A DNA stretch of 64,000 nt from Haloarcula halophila. GTDB taxonomy: Archaea > Halobacteriota > Halobacteria > Halobacteriales > Haloarculaceae. A program made the translations under genes and the position numbers. This document shows, one piece after another, positions 17,151 to 26,113 of the stretch. The stretch covers positions 620,001-684,000 of the forward strand of contig NZ_CP119559.1 in the NCBI RefSeq assembly GCF_029278565.1, given 5' to 3'. The notes under the pieces were generated by a model. The model was not told the DNA's origin. It did no database searches and was given only the letters and a program-made list of their open reading frames with translations. Within the stretch, counting starts at the first letter, position 1. Each line of letters begins with the position of its first letter.

Positions 17151-17921
17151 ATGGAACGATTTTCAGACGAGACAGCGCTCGTCACTGGAGCTGGCTCCGG
17201 AATTGGCCGTGCAACAGCCCAACGCCTCGCAAACGAGGGAGCTACCGTAGTGGTCTCTGACGTAGACGAAGATCGCGGTGAGGACGTGGTTACAGCCATC
17301 GAGGATGACGGTGGATCTGCCACCTTTGTCTCAGCCAACGTTGCTGACTCTGAAGAGGTCCAACGATTGGTTGAGGCCACTGTCGATACATACGGAAGTC
17401 TTGATATTGCCGTCAATAATGCTGGTATTCTCACCGGTTTCACCGACATCACCGACATCACCGAGGATGATTGGGAGAAACTCATTGACGTGAATTTGAA
17501 AGGAGTGTGGGCAGGAATGAAGGCGGAGTTGTCCGTGATGGAAGAACAGGGCGAAGGAGTGATCGTGAACACAGCATCCGAAGCAGGGCTTGTCGGAATG
17601 GGGGGGCTCGGCAGCTACGTCGCTAGCAAACACGGCGTCGTGGGACTGACAAAGACAGCCGCTCTCGAATACGCCGAGCGGGGTATCCGCGTCAACGCGA
17701 TCGCGCCCGGTCCAACGGAGACGAACATCCAAGAAACGATGACAGGTGGTTCGGATCCCCGTGAACTGCCCTTCGATACAACTGCCATGGCTGAGGTGCC
17801 GATGGGGCGTCGGGCGGACCCAAAAGAGATGGCCGGTGTCGTGGCATTCCTGTGCTCTGACGACGCTTCCTTCGTGACTGGCGTCACTATCCCGGTCGAT
17901 GGCGGCCAAGCGGCCGATTAA
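17151..17921 (+). CDS. Short-chain dehydrogenase/reductase (SDR), possibly acquired
   Basis: A 256-residue classical SDR oxidoreductase using NAD(P)H. The cofactor motif is TGAGSGIGRA near residues 12-21, the NNAG motif near 89, and the catalytic Ser/Tyr/Lys appear as NTASEAG, then SYVASKHG. The C-terminal FVTGVTIPVDGG segment is typical of FabG-like enzymes. The substrate is not predictable. The start at 17151 (MERFSDE) is preferred to 17106. Codon use is visibly less GC-rich at third positions than in the neighbours, suggesting recent transfer together with the flanking AT-richer DNA. Confidence 0.9.
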   Translation: MERFSDETALVTGAGSGIGRATAQRLANEGATVVVSDVDEDRGEDVVTAIEDDGGSATFVSANVADSEEVQRLVEATVDTYGSLDIAVNNAGILTGFTDITDITEDDWEKLIDVNLKGVWAGMKAELSVMEEQGEGVIVNTASEAGLVGMGGLGSYVASKHGVVGLTKTAALEYAERGIRVNAIAPGPTETNIQETMTGGSDPRELPFDTTAMAEVPMGRRADPKEMAGVVAFLCSDDASFVTGVTIPVDGGQAAD

Positions 17922-17935
17922 ACTTACTCGGCAGT

Positions 17936-17954
17936 ATGTCCGGGGGTCGGACAT
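17936..17954. terminator. Hairpin downstream of the SDR gene
   Basis: ATGTCCG (17936-17942) and CGGACAT (17948-17954) form a perfect 7-bp stem with a 5-base loop, 14 bases after the SDR stop. It lacks a strong T-tract, so terminator function is only plausible. Confidence 0.4.
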
Positions 17955-18137
17955 GTTCGTCTCTCGCCCCTGTAGAGGAGACTGATGGACGTATCCGTGA
18001 GTCAGTGAACCCAGCAACCCGAATCGACCCCGAAGCATCACCATTCTACCGACTATACCCTCTGTACTGACCGATCGGATACCCGGATATCACGGTCCGT
18101 GAACCGTTCTACGATCCACGAAGATAGAATAGACTCC

Positions 18138-18518
18138 CTACGTCCGGAACGACTCGCCACACCCGCACTCGCTGACGATGTTCGGGTTCTCGACGTGGAA
18201 ACCGGCCCCCTGGAGTCCGCCCTCGTAGTCGAGGACCGACCCCGAGATGTAGTCCAGACTGGCGCCGTCGACGAACACCCGGAGTCCGTTGCGTTCGTAG
18301 ACCGTATCGTCGTCTTCGGGTTCATGTTCGAAGCGCATCCCGTAGGAGAGCCCCGCGCACCCCCCTTGCTGGACGAACAGTCTGAGTCCAGCGATGTCGG
18401 TGTCCATCCCTTCGCTGGCCAGCAGGTCCAGTGCCTCCTCGGCTGCGTGCTCGCTGACGGCGACCGCCGTCCGGTCCGGGTTCGGTTCCGGCTCGCCGTC
18501 CTCGGCTGTGCTGCTCAT
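18138..18518 (-). CDS. A-type iron-sulfur cluster carrier (HesB/IscA/ErpA family)
   Basis: A 126-residue protein that receives and delivers Fe-S clusters. The three conserved cysteines are present: Cys54 in GGCAGLSYGM and Cys118/Cys120 in the ECGCGESF end motif. The central DGASLDYISGSVLDYEGGLQGAGFHVENP region is diagnostic. An acidic 18-residue N-terminal extension is typical of halophiles. No other suf or isc gene is adjacent; hisD follows on the same strand upstream with a 48-base gap. Confidence 0.93.
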   Translation of the reverse strand: MSSTAEDGEPEPNPDRTAVAVSEHAAEEALDLLASEGMDTDIAGLRLFVQQGGCAGLSYGMRFEHEPEDDDTVYERNGLRVFVDGASLDYISGSVLDYEGGLQGAGFHVENPNIVSECGCGESFRT

Positions 18519-18566
18519 ACAACCAGTTGCGCGCCCGATCCTGTTAACCCTGACGGCGCGGGAGTT

Positions 18567-19838
18567 TCAGTCCTCGAAGCGCTTGCGGACGCTCTCGGCG
18601 TGGGCTTCGAGTCCTTCCGCCTCGGCTAAGGTCGTGATCGTCTCCGAGAGATCGGCGAGTGCGTCGTGGGAGAGTCGCTGGACAGTCGTCGACCGGACGA
18701 AGGTGTCGACGGAGAGCCCTCCGGTCACGCGAGCGCCGCCGCCGGTGGGCAACACGTGGTTCGTCCCGGTCGCGTAGTCGCCGGCGGCGACGGGACTGTC
18801 CGGCCCCAGAAACACGGAGCCAGCCGACGGAATCCGTTCGAGCAGTTCCTCGTCGTCGTCGGCCTGGATCGAGAGGTGTTCGGCGGCGTACTCTTCGGCG
18901 AACAGGACGGCCTCGCTCATCGAACGGGCGTGCAGGACCGCCGACGCGTCGTTGTCCAGCGCCGACCGGACGACCGCCTCCCGCTCCCGCCCGGCGGCCT
19001 GTTCGTCGACGGCCTCGACGACGGCTTCGGCCAGAGTCTCGTCGTCGGTCACGGCGACGACGGAGGCGTTCTCGTCGTGTTCGGCCTGGGCGACGAGGTC
19101 CGCCGCGACGAGGTCCGGGTCCGCCGTCTCGTCAGCGACGACGAGGATCTCGGAGGGGCCAGCCAGGAAGTCGATGGCGACGTCACCCCTGACCTCGGCT
19201 TTGGCGGCGGTCACCCACCGATTCCCCGGTCCGACGACGATGTCGGTGGCGCTGACCGTCTCGGTCCCGTAGGCCAGCGCCGCGATGGCCTGTGCGCCCC
19301 CGACCTGGTAGACCGCGTCGGCTCCGGCGACGTGGATAGCCGCCAGCGTGACGGGATTGATCGTCTCCGCGGGCGGCGTGGCGACGGCCACGTGGTCGAC
19401 GCCCGCGACCTTGGCCGGGATCACACCCATCAGGGCGCTCGACGGGTACGCGGCGGTCCCGCCGGGTGCGTAGACGCCGGCGCTGTCGAGGGGTCTGAAC
19501 CGACGGCCCAGCTCCCGCCCGTCGACGGTCTCGCGCCAGTCTTCGGGGACCTGGCGCTCGTGGAACGACCGGATGTTGTCGGCCGCGTGTTCGATGGCGT
19601 CGCGGACGTCTCCGTCTAACTCCTCGTAAGCGCGTTCGGCGGCGTCGGTGATGTCGACGTTGCCGACCTCCACGTCGTCGAACTCGCTGGCGAACCGGCG
19701 GAGTGCCACGTCGCCTTCCTGGCGGACCTGTGCGACGATATCGCTGACGTCGTCACGGACGGCATCGACACCCGCGTCCCGGTCGAACAGTGCCGCGCGC
19801 TCGTCCGGACCGAGGGCTTGGACGGAACGTACGTTCAT
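18567..19838 (-). CDS. hisD: Histidinol dehydrogenase
   Basis: Catalyses the last two steps of histidine synthesis, L-histidinol to L-histidine, using NAD+ and zinc. The 423-residue length fits. Motifs seen: YAPGGTAAYPSSALMGVIPAKVAGV, QVGGAQAIAALAYGTETV, VGPGNRWVTAAK, FLAGPSEILVVAD, AEHDENASV and the late EHLSIQADD plus TGTNHVLPTGG segments that hold the catalytic Glu/His and zinc ligands. No other his genes are in the window. It lies just upstream of the Fe-S carrier gene on the same strand. Confidence 0.97.
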   Translation of the reverse strand: MNVRSVQALGPDERAALFDRDAGVDAVRDDVSDIVAQVRQEGDVALRRFASEFDDVEVGNVDITDAAERAYEELDGDVRDAIEHAADNIRSFHERQVPEDWRETVDGRELGRRFRPLDSAGVYAPGGTAAYPSSALMGVIPAKVAGVDHVAVATPPAETINPVTLAAIHVAGADAVYQVGGAQAIAALAYGTETVSATDIVVGPGNRWVTAAKAEVRGDVAIDFLAGPSEILVVADETADPDLVAADLVAQAEHDENASVVAVTDDETLAEAVVEAVDEQAAGREREAVVRSALDNDASAVLHARSMSEAVLFAEEYAAEHLSIQADDDEELLERIPSAGSVFLGPDSPVAAGDYATGTNHVLPTGGGARVTGGLSVDTFVRSTTVQRLSHDALADLSETITTLAEAEGLEAHAESVRKRFED

Positions 19839-19887
19839 ACCCCGCGTTCGGGACGGGACGGAAAACGGGTTTCCCTTCGGGGCGGGG

Positions 19888-20544
19888 CTACAGTCGCGAG
19901 GCGACGTGGAGTGCGGCGACGAAAAGCGTGATCCCGACCATCGACACGCCGAGAACCGCGCTCACGAAGGGCGAGACGGCACCGACGACGCCGGCGGTCA
20001 GGAAGATCGACCCGATGACGATCGAACCGACGAGCAACAGCGCGTGGACCAGGAGGGCAGTGTCGGATCGTCGGAGACTTCCCAGAAGCGAGCGGACGCC
20101 GTCCGACTGATCCGCCCCGAGACGCTGACCCGGCGTGTAGTAGCTCGCTGCGGTTCCGTAGGCCGTCGTCCCCCCTCTGGTCTGTTGGTTCGGTGTCTCG
20201 GTCCGTGCAGTCGGTCCACTCCGATCGGGTGAGCCGTCAGCGTACTCGCCGGCGGCCTCGCTTGCAGTACGGGCGGTCTCGATCTCCCAGCCCGCGGTGG
20301 TGGGCTGCCGGCGCAGATAGGAGTCGTGACCCAGCCGGTCGTATAGCGCCCGCTCGTCCTCGTCGGTGAGGACCTCCTTCGCCGTCGTGAGCCGCTTGAA
20401 CTGCCTGGGTGCGTCGGCGGCCTCGCTGACGTCCGGATGGTGTTGTTTGACCAGGTCTCGATACGCCTCACGAATCTGGGCGGCGTCAGCGTCCGGACTC
20501 ACACCCAAGATGCTGTAGAACGTCTTCGCCTCGGGGGACCCCAT
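19888..20544 (-). CDS. DnaJ-domain membrane-anchored protein
   Basis: A 218-residue protein. Residues 8-75 are a J domain (FYSILGVSPDA, helix II, the invariant HPD at about residues 36-38, then ALYDRLGHDSYL). It lacks the Gly/Phe-rich region and zinc fingers of DnaJ. A disordered Ser/Thr/Asp-rich middle is followed by two strongly hydrophobic C-terminal segments (about 160-218). It probably recruits DnaK to the membrane. A clear TATA element (20567-20577) precedes the ATG. Confidence 0.85.
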   Translation of the reverse strand: MGSPEAKTFYSILGVSPDADAAQIREAYRDLVKQHHPDVSEAADAPRQFKRLTTAKEVLTDEDERALYDRLGHDSYLRRQPTTAGWEIETARTASEAAGEYADGSPDRSGPTARTETPNQQTRGGTTAYGTAASYYTPGQRLGADQSDGVRSLLGSLRRSDTALLVHALLLVGSIVIGSIFLTAGVVGAVSPFVSAVLGVSMVGITLFVAALHVASRL

Positions 20545-20566
20545 TGGTACATTAATCTTGTGGCCG

Positions 20567-20577
20567 AATATATAATT
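20567..20577 (-). promoter_or_regulatory. TATA box of the DnaJ-domain gene
   Basis: On the minus strand aattatatatt lies about 25-30 bases before the ATG at 20544, the most AT-rich block in this 180-base divergent spacer. Confidence 0.65.
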
Positions 20578-20727
20578 GTACGGGCTGTTTCACGGTGAAG
20601 AAACCGCTGTCGAGTTTGGTTTCGTTTTCCGGTGTCGTCTGAGGTCGTAGCTCCGCGCCCGTCCAGCGAGGGGTCCGTTCCAGGACCGAGTCGCCGGACT
20701 GAAACGGTCGCTCGGCCAAGCGGTAGT

Positions 20728-21276
20728 ATGAACGATGTCCCTGACGGGTGGGCCGAGCAAGTACGTGAGAACCGCGCCGAGAAGGATCGGTTCTTCGCCG
20801 ACCACCGCCAGTCGCCGATCCCGCCGGCCGAACGCGACGAGTTCGACGGTCTAGCCTATTTTGCCCCGGACCCGACGTATCGCGTCACGGCGACGATCAC
20901 TGTCCACGACGATCCGGAGACACTCGATCTGGAGACGACGAACGGGCCACCGAGCCGCTACGAGCGCGTCGCGACGCTCTCGTTCACCCTCGACGGAACC
21001 GACTGCGAACTGGCGGGCTACCGACAGCCCGACGAGGATACGGCGACGCTGTTTGTGCCCTTCAGAGACAAGACGACCGGGCAACAGACCTACGGCAACG
21101 GCCGCTACATCGAACTCGAACTCGGCGGTTCGCTGACAGACGGTCAGGAGATCCCGCTGGATTTCAACCTGGCGTACGCGCCCTTCTGTGCCTACAGCGA
21201 GACCTTCTCCTGTCCGCTCCCGCCCGAGGAGAACTGGCTGGAGATCGCCGTCGAAGCCGGCGAACGGTCGCGGTAG
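20728..21276 (+). CDS. DUF1684 family protein
   Basis: A 182-residue cytoplasmic protein from ATG 20728 (MNDVPDGWAEQV). The ENRAEKDRFF start, the YGNGRYIELEL centre and the YAPFCAYSETFSCPLPPEENWL end are the signature blocks of the DUF1684 family, a beta-rich fold of unknown function found in bacteria and haloarchaea. Conserved Cys residues occur in FCAY and SCPLPP. The upstream start at 20632 adds non-conserved sequence. It is transcribed divergently from the DnaJ-domain gene. Confidence 0.82.
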   Translation: MNDVPDGWAEQVRENRAEKDRFFADHRQSPIPPAERDEFDGLAYFAPDPTYRVTATITVHDDPETLDLETTNGPPSRYERVATLSFTLDGTDCELAGYRQPDEDTATLFVPFRDKTTGQQTYGNGRYIELELGGSLTDGQEIPLDFNLAYAPFCAYSETFSCPLPPEENWLEIAVEAGERSR

Positions 21277-21326
21277 GTTCCCGTAGACGAACTGTTATCA
21301 GGCCCACGCCACTACCCGTGAGTATC

Positions 21327-22160
21327 ATGGCACGTGCAGCCGACGAACGCCAACAGTCCCTCCTGCAGACCGTCGTCGCCGTCGTCTCGGCACTGGGAAT
21401 CGGCGCCGGTGGTCTCCTCTTCGGAACGGCACTGACAGTCCTCGCGTTCCTCGTCCTCCAGTTCGGTGCGGGAATCGACCTGACGACAGCCCACCTCCTC
21501 GTCCTCGGGCTGATCTTCGTCCAAGGCGTCGGCTGTGCCGGCGTCGCACTGGCGTACGTCCGGTTCAGACCCCGGATCGCTCCGGCCATCCGCGACCTCC
21601 TGGGTATCGACGGGCCGCTCGTCCAGTTCGACATCCACGCGTCGGTCCCGTCGTTCAAGGACGTCGCCGTCGTCGTCGTGGGCTATTTCCTCGCGCTCGC
21701 CGCCGCGATCGGTGGCTCGCTACTGGCCTCCCAACTGGCGGTCGACACCGGAACCAACTCCGCGGCGGAGGTCGGTATGGAGAACCCGGAGATCATCCTC
21801 CTGTTGATCCCCGCCTCGCTGTTGCTCGTCGGCCCCGGCGAGGAACTGCTCTTCCGTGGCGTCGTCCAGGGCCGAATCCGGACGGTGTTCAACCCCGTCG
21901 TCGGGATTCTCGTCCCCAGCGTCGCGTTCGCCGGCCTCCACTGGTTCGCGCTCTCGGGTGGCTCGACGGCGGGCAACCTCTTCGTCGTGAGCCTGCTGGT
22001 CCTGCCGGCGCTGGTCTTCGGTGTCAGCTACGAATACACCGACAACATCGTGGTCCCCTCGCTGATCCACGGCTTCTACAACGCGACGCTGTTCACCGGT
22101 CTCTACTTCTCCGTGGTCTACGCCGACCAGACTGTCCAGAGCGCGTTGCTCGCGCTGTGA
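21327..22160 (+). CDS. CPBP family intramembrane glutamic protease
   Basis: A 277-residue multi-pass membrane protein of the CAAX-protease/bacteriocin-processing (Abi) group. The catalytic motifs are visible: GEELLFRG (EExxxR), FAGLHWF (FxxxH) and LIHGFYNATLF (HxxxN). In haloarchaea these proteases may process prenylated or other membrane proteins; the substrate is unknown. The ATG at 21327 is chosen over the GTG at 21318. It is convergent with the glycerate kinase gene with a one-base gap. Confidence 0.85.
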   Translation: MARAADERQQSLLQTVVAVVSALGIGAGGLLFGTALTVLAFLVLQFGAGIDLTTAHLLVLGLIFVQGVGCAGVALAYVRFRPRIAPAIRDLLGIDGPLVQFDIHASVPSFKDVAVVVVGYFLALAAAIGGSLLASQLAVDTGTNSAAEVGMENPEIILLLIPASLLLVGPGEELLFRGVVQGRIRTVFNPVVGILVPSVAFAGLHWFALSGGSTAGNLFVVSLLVLPALVFGVSYEYTDNIVVPSLIHGFYNATLFTGLYFSVVYADQTVQSALLAL

Positions 22161-22161
22161 G

Positions 22162-23478
22162 CTACGGAACGACCAGTACGCGGAGGTCGTTGACGTTCGT
22201 CCCGGTCGGTCCCGTCACGACGAGCCCATCGTGGTCGGCCAACAGCGGATAGGCGTCGTTTCGGTCCAGCGCCCCACGGACCGCTTCCCGATCCGGACGG
22301 TTCCCCGGCCCGAGGATCGCCCCGGCTGCGTCGGTCGCTCCGTCGATACCGTCGGTGTCGACCGCCGCGAGGACGCTGTCTTCGGGCAGGTCCGCGAGGC
22401 CACCGAGGACGAACTCCTGGTTCGGCCCACCGTGGCCGTCGCCCGAAACCGTAACTGTCGTCTCGCCACCCGAGAGGAGGACGGCAGGCGGTTCGATCGG
22501 CGTGCCGGTCGCACGGATCTCGGCGGCGATAGCCGCGTGTATCCCCGCTGCAGTCCGTGCCTCGCCGCGAACGCGCGACGAGAGGATCACCGGCTCGTAG
22601 CCGGCCGCCGCCGCTCGGTCCCTCGCCGCACGCAGCGCCGTCATGTTGGTAGCGACGACGTGCGTCGAGACCCGGTCGAAGGCCGGATCGCCCGCCCGCG
22701 GGGTCTCGGCCACCTCGCCACGAGCGCCGCGGTCCAGCCGACGACGGACGCTGTCGGGGACGGCCGCGTCGATCCCGTCGAGGACCTCCAGCGCGTCCTG
22801 AAACGTCGAACCGTCCGGTGTGAGCGGGCCACTGGCGATCACCGACAGATCGTCGCCGACGACGTCGCTGAAGACGACTCCACAGACACGGGCCGGCGTC
22901 AGTCGCCGTGCCAGGTGCCCGCCTTTGACTGCCGAGAGGTGCTTGCGGACGGCGTTGATCGACTCGATGGGAACGCCGCTGTCGAGCAGGGCCGTCGTCG
23001 TCGATCGCAAGTCGGCCAGCGGGATTCCGTCGGGGGCGACCATGCAGGCGCTCCCGCCGCCGGTTACCACTGCAAGAACGAGGGTCCGTTCGTCGGCGTC
23101 GTCGGCCGCTGCGAGCAACTCCCGTGTCGACTCGACGCCGCGCTCGCTGGGGAGCGGGTGATCCGCTGGCAGGACACGAACTCGGTCGGTGTCGACTGAA
23201 GCGTCGGTCACGACGACACCGCCGTCTAGCGCCGATCCGAGTTCGCGTTCGAGTGCTGCCGCGATGTGCCCGGCGCCGTTTCCCCCACCCAGGACGACCA
23301 CTTCGTCGTACTCGCGACGGTCGAACTGTTCGCCGGCGACCGTGATCGTCGTCCCGTCGACGGAGACCGCGGACGGTATCACGGTCCCGGGTCGAGCGCT
23401 CTCGATCCCACGTTCGAGACAGTCGAGTGCGACAGTTGTCGCCGGCTCCTCCGCTGCCCGCTCCCGGTCACGGATCAT
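22162..23478 (-). CDS. Glycerate 2-kinase (MOFRL family)
   Basis: Phosphorylates D-glycerate to 2-phosphoglycerate, linking serine/glyoxylate or sugar-acid breakdown to glycolysis. Residues about 1-230 form the GckA N-terminal domain (VVVLGGGNGAGHIAAALE, DHPLPSERGVEST, VVTGGGSACMVAP, INAVRKHLSAVKGGHLA). The C-terminal MOFRL domain carries LLSGGETTVTVSG, GGPNQEF and DTDGIDGATDAAGA. The start at 23478 (MIRDRERAAEE) is preferred over 23505, which adds nine atypical residues. Confidence 0.92.
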   Translation of the reverse strand: MIRDRERAAEEPATTVALDCLERGIESARPGTVIPSAVSVDGTTITVAGEQFDRREYDEVVVLGGGNGAGHIAAALERELGSALDGGVVVTDASVDTDRVRVLPADHPLPSERGVESTRELLAAADDADERTLVLAVVTGGGSACMVAPDGIPLADLRSTTTALLDSGVPIESINAVRKHLSAVKGGHLARRLTPARVCGVVFSDVVGDDLSVIASGPLTPDGSTFQDALEVLDGIDAAVPDSVRRRLDRGARGEVAETPRAGDPAFDRVSTHVVATNMTALRAARDRAAAAGYEPVILSSRVRGEARTAAGIHAAIAAEIRATGTPIEPPAVLLSGGETTVTVSGDGHGGPNQEFVLGGLADLPEDSVLAAVDTDGIDGATDAAGAILGPGNRPDREAVRGALDRNDAYPLLADHDGLVVTGPTGTNVNDLRVLVVP

Positions 23479-23536
23479 GTGGACCGGTATGTGATAGGCG
23501 TACAAGAGCGTTCGAGTCGTGCTCGCGGTCTCGAAC

Positions 23537-25606
23537 TCAGGAGTTCAACTCGGAGATGGCCGTCATGACGTCGGTTACGTCGACGGGTTTCCCGCCGATC
23601 GACGATCCGGAGTTGTACGCGGTAATGACCGCCATCACGTCCTCCCTGTCGACGGTTCCGTCACCGTCGACGTCGAACCGACTGCTGTTCGCTGGCGGTT
23701 CGACGGTGATCGCGACCGTATCGGTGCTGGCCGCCGATCCGTCCTGAACCGTGACCTCGAACCTCAACGTCGTCTGAGTGCGAACACTCGGGGCCGTGAA
23801 CGTAGGCTGTGCAGTCGCCGCTCCCGACAACGAAACCGCCGGCCCGCCGGTCTGGCTCCAGGCATACGCTAAACTGTCCCCGTCCGGATCCGTCGATCCA
23901 GTCGCGTCCAGTGTGACCGTCGCGTCACTGGCCACCGAGGAATCCGGGCCGGCGTCGGCAGTCGGTGCCGAGTTCGACGGCGAGACCGTCACGTCCACCG
24001 TATCCGTCGCCGAGCCACCGTTTCCGTCGTCGACTCTCAGCTCGAACGTCAGCGTCGTTCGGCTGTCGACAGTGGGTGCGGTAAACTCCGGTGTCGCCGT
24101 GTTCGCGTCACGCAGAGAGACCGAGGGGCTATCGATCTGGTCCCAGGAGTACTCCAGCGCATCCCCATCCGGATCTGTCGAACCGGTCGCGTCCAGGGTC
24201 ACCGTGGCCCCGGCAGTCACCGACGTGTCCGATCCGGCATCTGCCGTCGGGGCCGCGTTCGGGGTCGATAGCGCCGTATCGACCTGGACGAGTCCGTACC
24301 CGGCTTTGTTGTCCCGTCCCGGCGACTCGATGTCGGTCGCCGTCTCGCGGAGACGCTGACGGACATCGTCGTTCGAGAGATCCCTGGTACCGTCTTCTAC
24401 GTCTTCACCGATTATCAGCGCCGCCGCGCCGGCGACGTGGGGCGCTGCCGCGGAGGTCCCGCCAAAGTAGGAGGTCCCACCGCCGATGTCCGTGGTGTAC
24501 TGTCCGGAACCAGGTGCGGCGAGTTCGACCTCCGAGCCTTCAGCGCTGAACTCCGTCGTCTGGTCGTCGCGGTCGGTCGCTGCGACCGCGATGGCATCGT
24601 CGTACTTCGCCGGGTACATAACCTCGTTTGTCGACGGGTCACCGTCGCCGTTGTTGCCGGCAGCCGCAACAACGATCGTATGGTCGCTGGCGTCCGCGAT
24701 CGCGTTCCGGAGAGTGCTCGTGTCGCTCCTGCCGCCGATACTCATCGAGAGTACGTCGGCGTCGTCGGCAGTCCCCATCGTCCCGTCGGGGCCTTTCAGT
24801 GCCGCGTCGATTCCGCTGACCCACCAGCTGTAGTACCCGATGCTACTCGCGTTCATCACCTTGATCGCGTAGAGATCAGCGTTCGGGGCGACGCCGACGA
24901 CGTCCCGGTTGTTGTCTTCGGCAGCGACGATCCCGGCGGCACGCGTTCCGTGCCCGTTATCGTCGTCTGCGCTCGCGAGCGTCCGTTCGTTCGCCCACCC
25001 GGAGAAGTTCGCTCCCCAGACGACTTTCTCGTCAAGGTCGGGGTGTTGGTAGTCGATCCCGCTGTCGAGGACAGCCACGTCAACCTCTGCAACGGCCTCG
25101 TCGTCGATCTGCTGTTGGGCGGTGGAGGCACCGATGCGGTCCACTCCCCAGGGTGTCCGCTGACTTTGCGTCGTCCCTGACTGAGCATCGACCGTACTCG
25201 CCGGAGTGACGGGGTCGGGTCCCTCGATCTTGGTATCGATGACCGCGGACTCGACATCCGGACGCGCACGGAGTCCCGGTAGTGCCGACCGGGGTGCGTC
25301 GACGAACAGTACCGGCATGAAGTCGACCGATCTCCCACCCGTGATATCGATTTCGGGGTGGGTCTCCCGCAGCGACGCGTCGTCCCGGGCATCGTCGCTC
25401 ACGAACCGGACGACGACACGGACGCGCTCGCCAGCCGCACCGTCAGACGCTGGGGCTGCCGTCTCCAGGGCGTCCGCTACCGAACCGGTCGGTTGGTCGT
25501 CGGCACTCTGCTGTCCCGCTCCGCCGAACGCGGTTCCCTGTGCCGGTGCCACAGCCAGGAGTACGACCAGGCAGAGGACCGTCACGGGGGAGCTTCCCCT
25601 CGCCAT
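23537..25606 (-). CDS. Secreted subtilisin-like protease with two PKD domains and a dockerin-like end
   Basis: A 689-residue exported protease from ATG 25606. After a hydrophobic signal and an inhibitor-like propeptide, the S8 catalytic domain has Asp181 (VLDSGID), His219 (NGHGTRAAG), oxyanion Asn318 (AAGNNGD) and Ser385 (GGTSAAAPHVAG). Two tandem PKD domains (PTADAGSD...TLDATGSTDPDGD) follow at about 450-640. The last 45 residues resemble a dockerin: one EF-hand-like calcium loop DVDGDGTVDREDV, then a degenerate second half. The position after GHGT is Arg rather than the usual His, but that residue is not catalytic. It likely degrades extracellular protein in brine. Confidence 0.9.
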   Translation of the reverse strand: MARGSSPVTVLCLVVLLAVAPAQGTAFGGAGQQSADDQPTGSVADALETAAPASDGAAGERVRVVVRFVSDDARDDASLRETHPEIDITGGRSVDFMPVLFVDAPRSALPGLRARPDVESAVIDTKIEGPDPVTPASTVDAQSGTTQSQRTPWGVDRIGASTAQQQIDDEAVAEVDVAVLDSGIDYQHPDLDEKVVWGANFSGWANERTLASADDDNGHGTRAAGIVAAEDNNRDVVGVAPNADLYAIKVMNASSIGYYSWWVSGIDAALKGPDGTMGTADDADVLSMSIGGRSDTSTLRNAIADASDHTIVVAAAGNNGDGDPSTNEVMYPAKYDDAIAVAATDRDDQTTEFSAEGSEVELAAPGSGQYTTDIGGGTSYFGGTSAAAPHVAGAAALIIGEDVEDGTRDLSNDDVRQRLRETATDIESPGRDNKAGYGLVQVDTALSTPNAAPTADAGSDTSVTAGATVTLDATGSTDPDGDALEYSWDQIDSPSVSLRDANTATPEFTAPTVDSRTTLTFELRVDDGNGGSATDTVDVTVSPSNSAPTADAGPDSSVASDATVTLDATGSTDPDGDSLAYAWSQTGGPAVSLSGAATAQPTFTAPSVRTQTTLRFEVTVQDGSAASTDTVAITVEPPANSSRFDVDGDGTVDREDVMAVITAYNSGSSIGGKPVDVTDVMTAISELNS

Positions 25607-25834
25607 GGAACAGTAAACCACATCGAGTCGTATGAACCTCTCGGCCCCAATTCAAGCATTGAGACCGGGTGCCCGGCCCATCGATGGTAGCGTCGCGACG
25701 GTAGGCTGGTGCCGGGATAGTCGTGACAGGCGGCCCCAGCGGAACTCTAGGACCATTAATGGATACTAACGGTTGTACAGTGACTAACCGCCCGGGCCAG
25801 AAGGAATTTATATGGGTACCTGTTCGCTTCGACT
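25607..25834. other. Divergent intergenic region between protease and zinc-ribbon genes
   Basis: About 230 bases containing the promoters of both genes; the zinc-ribbon TATA box is at 25804-25813. Nothing else was recognised. Confidence 0.4.
25804..25813 (+). promoter_or_regulatory. TATA box of the zinc-ribbon gene
   Basis: gaatttatat is centred about 27 bases before the ATG at 25835, predicting a leaderless mRNA. Confidence 0.65.
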
Positions 25835-26113
25835 ATGAGCCAGCCAGACGCACCGCGACAGAAATCGACGCTGTTCTGTTCGGACTGCGGATACGAGAGT
25901 CCCGCCCCGAGTGGGTGGCTGGAGTACACGCTCTCGGATCAGCGTCACAAGCGGTGTCCTCGCTGTTTCGCTCTCGTCACCCGACGCCCAGCCGAGCCCC
26001 CGACCGACGCCTGGGACCACAGCCGCGACCAGGTCCGCTCCGGGTTCGCACTCTGGCGTGCCGGCGTCTCACAGCTCAAACAATCCGTCGAGCAGTTGGC
26101 TGTACACGGTTGA
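25835..26113 (+). CDS. Small haloarchaeal zinc-ribbon protein
   Basis: A 92-residue protein with two Cys pairs, CSDC near residue 15 and CPRC near 41, forming a likely zinc ribbon, followed by a helical C-terminal half (WDHSRDQVRSGFALWRAGVSQL). The layout is conserved among haloarchaeal hypothetical proteins. There is no partner in an operon. It could be a transcription or RNA-associated adapter; this is not determined. Confidence 0.72.
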   Translation: MSQPDAPRQKSTLFCSDCGYESPAPSGWLEYTLSDQRHKRCPRCFALVTRRPAEPPTDAWDHSRDQVRSGFALWRAGVSQLKQSVEQLAVHG

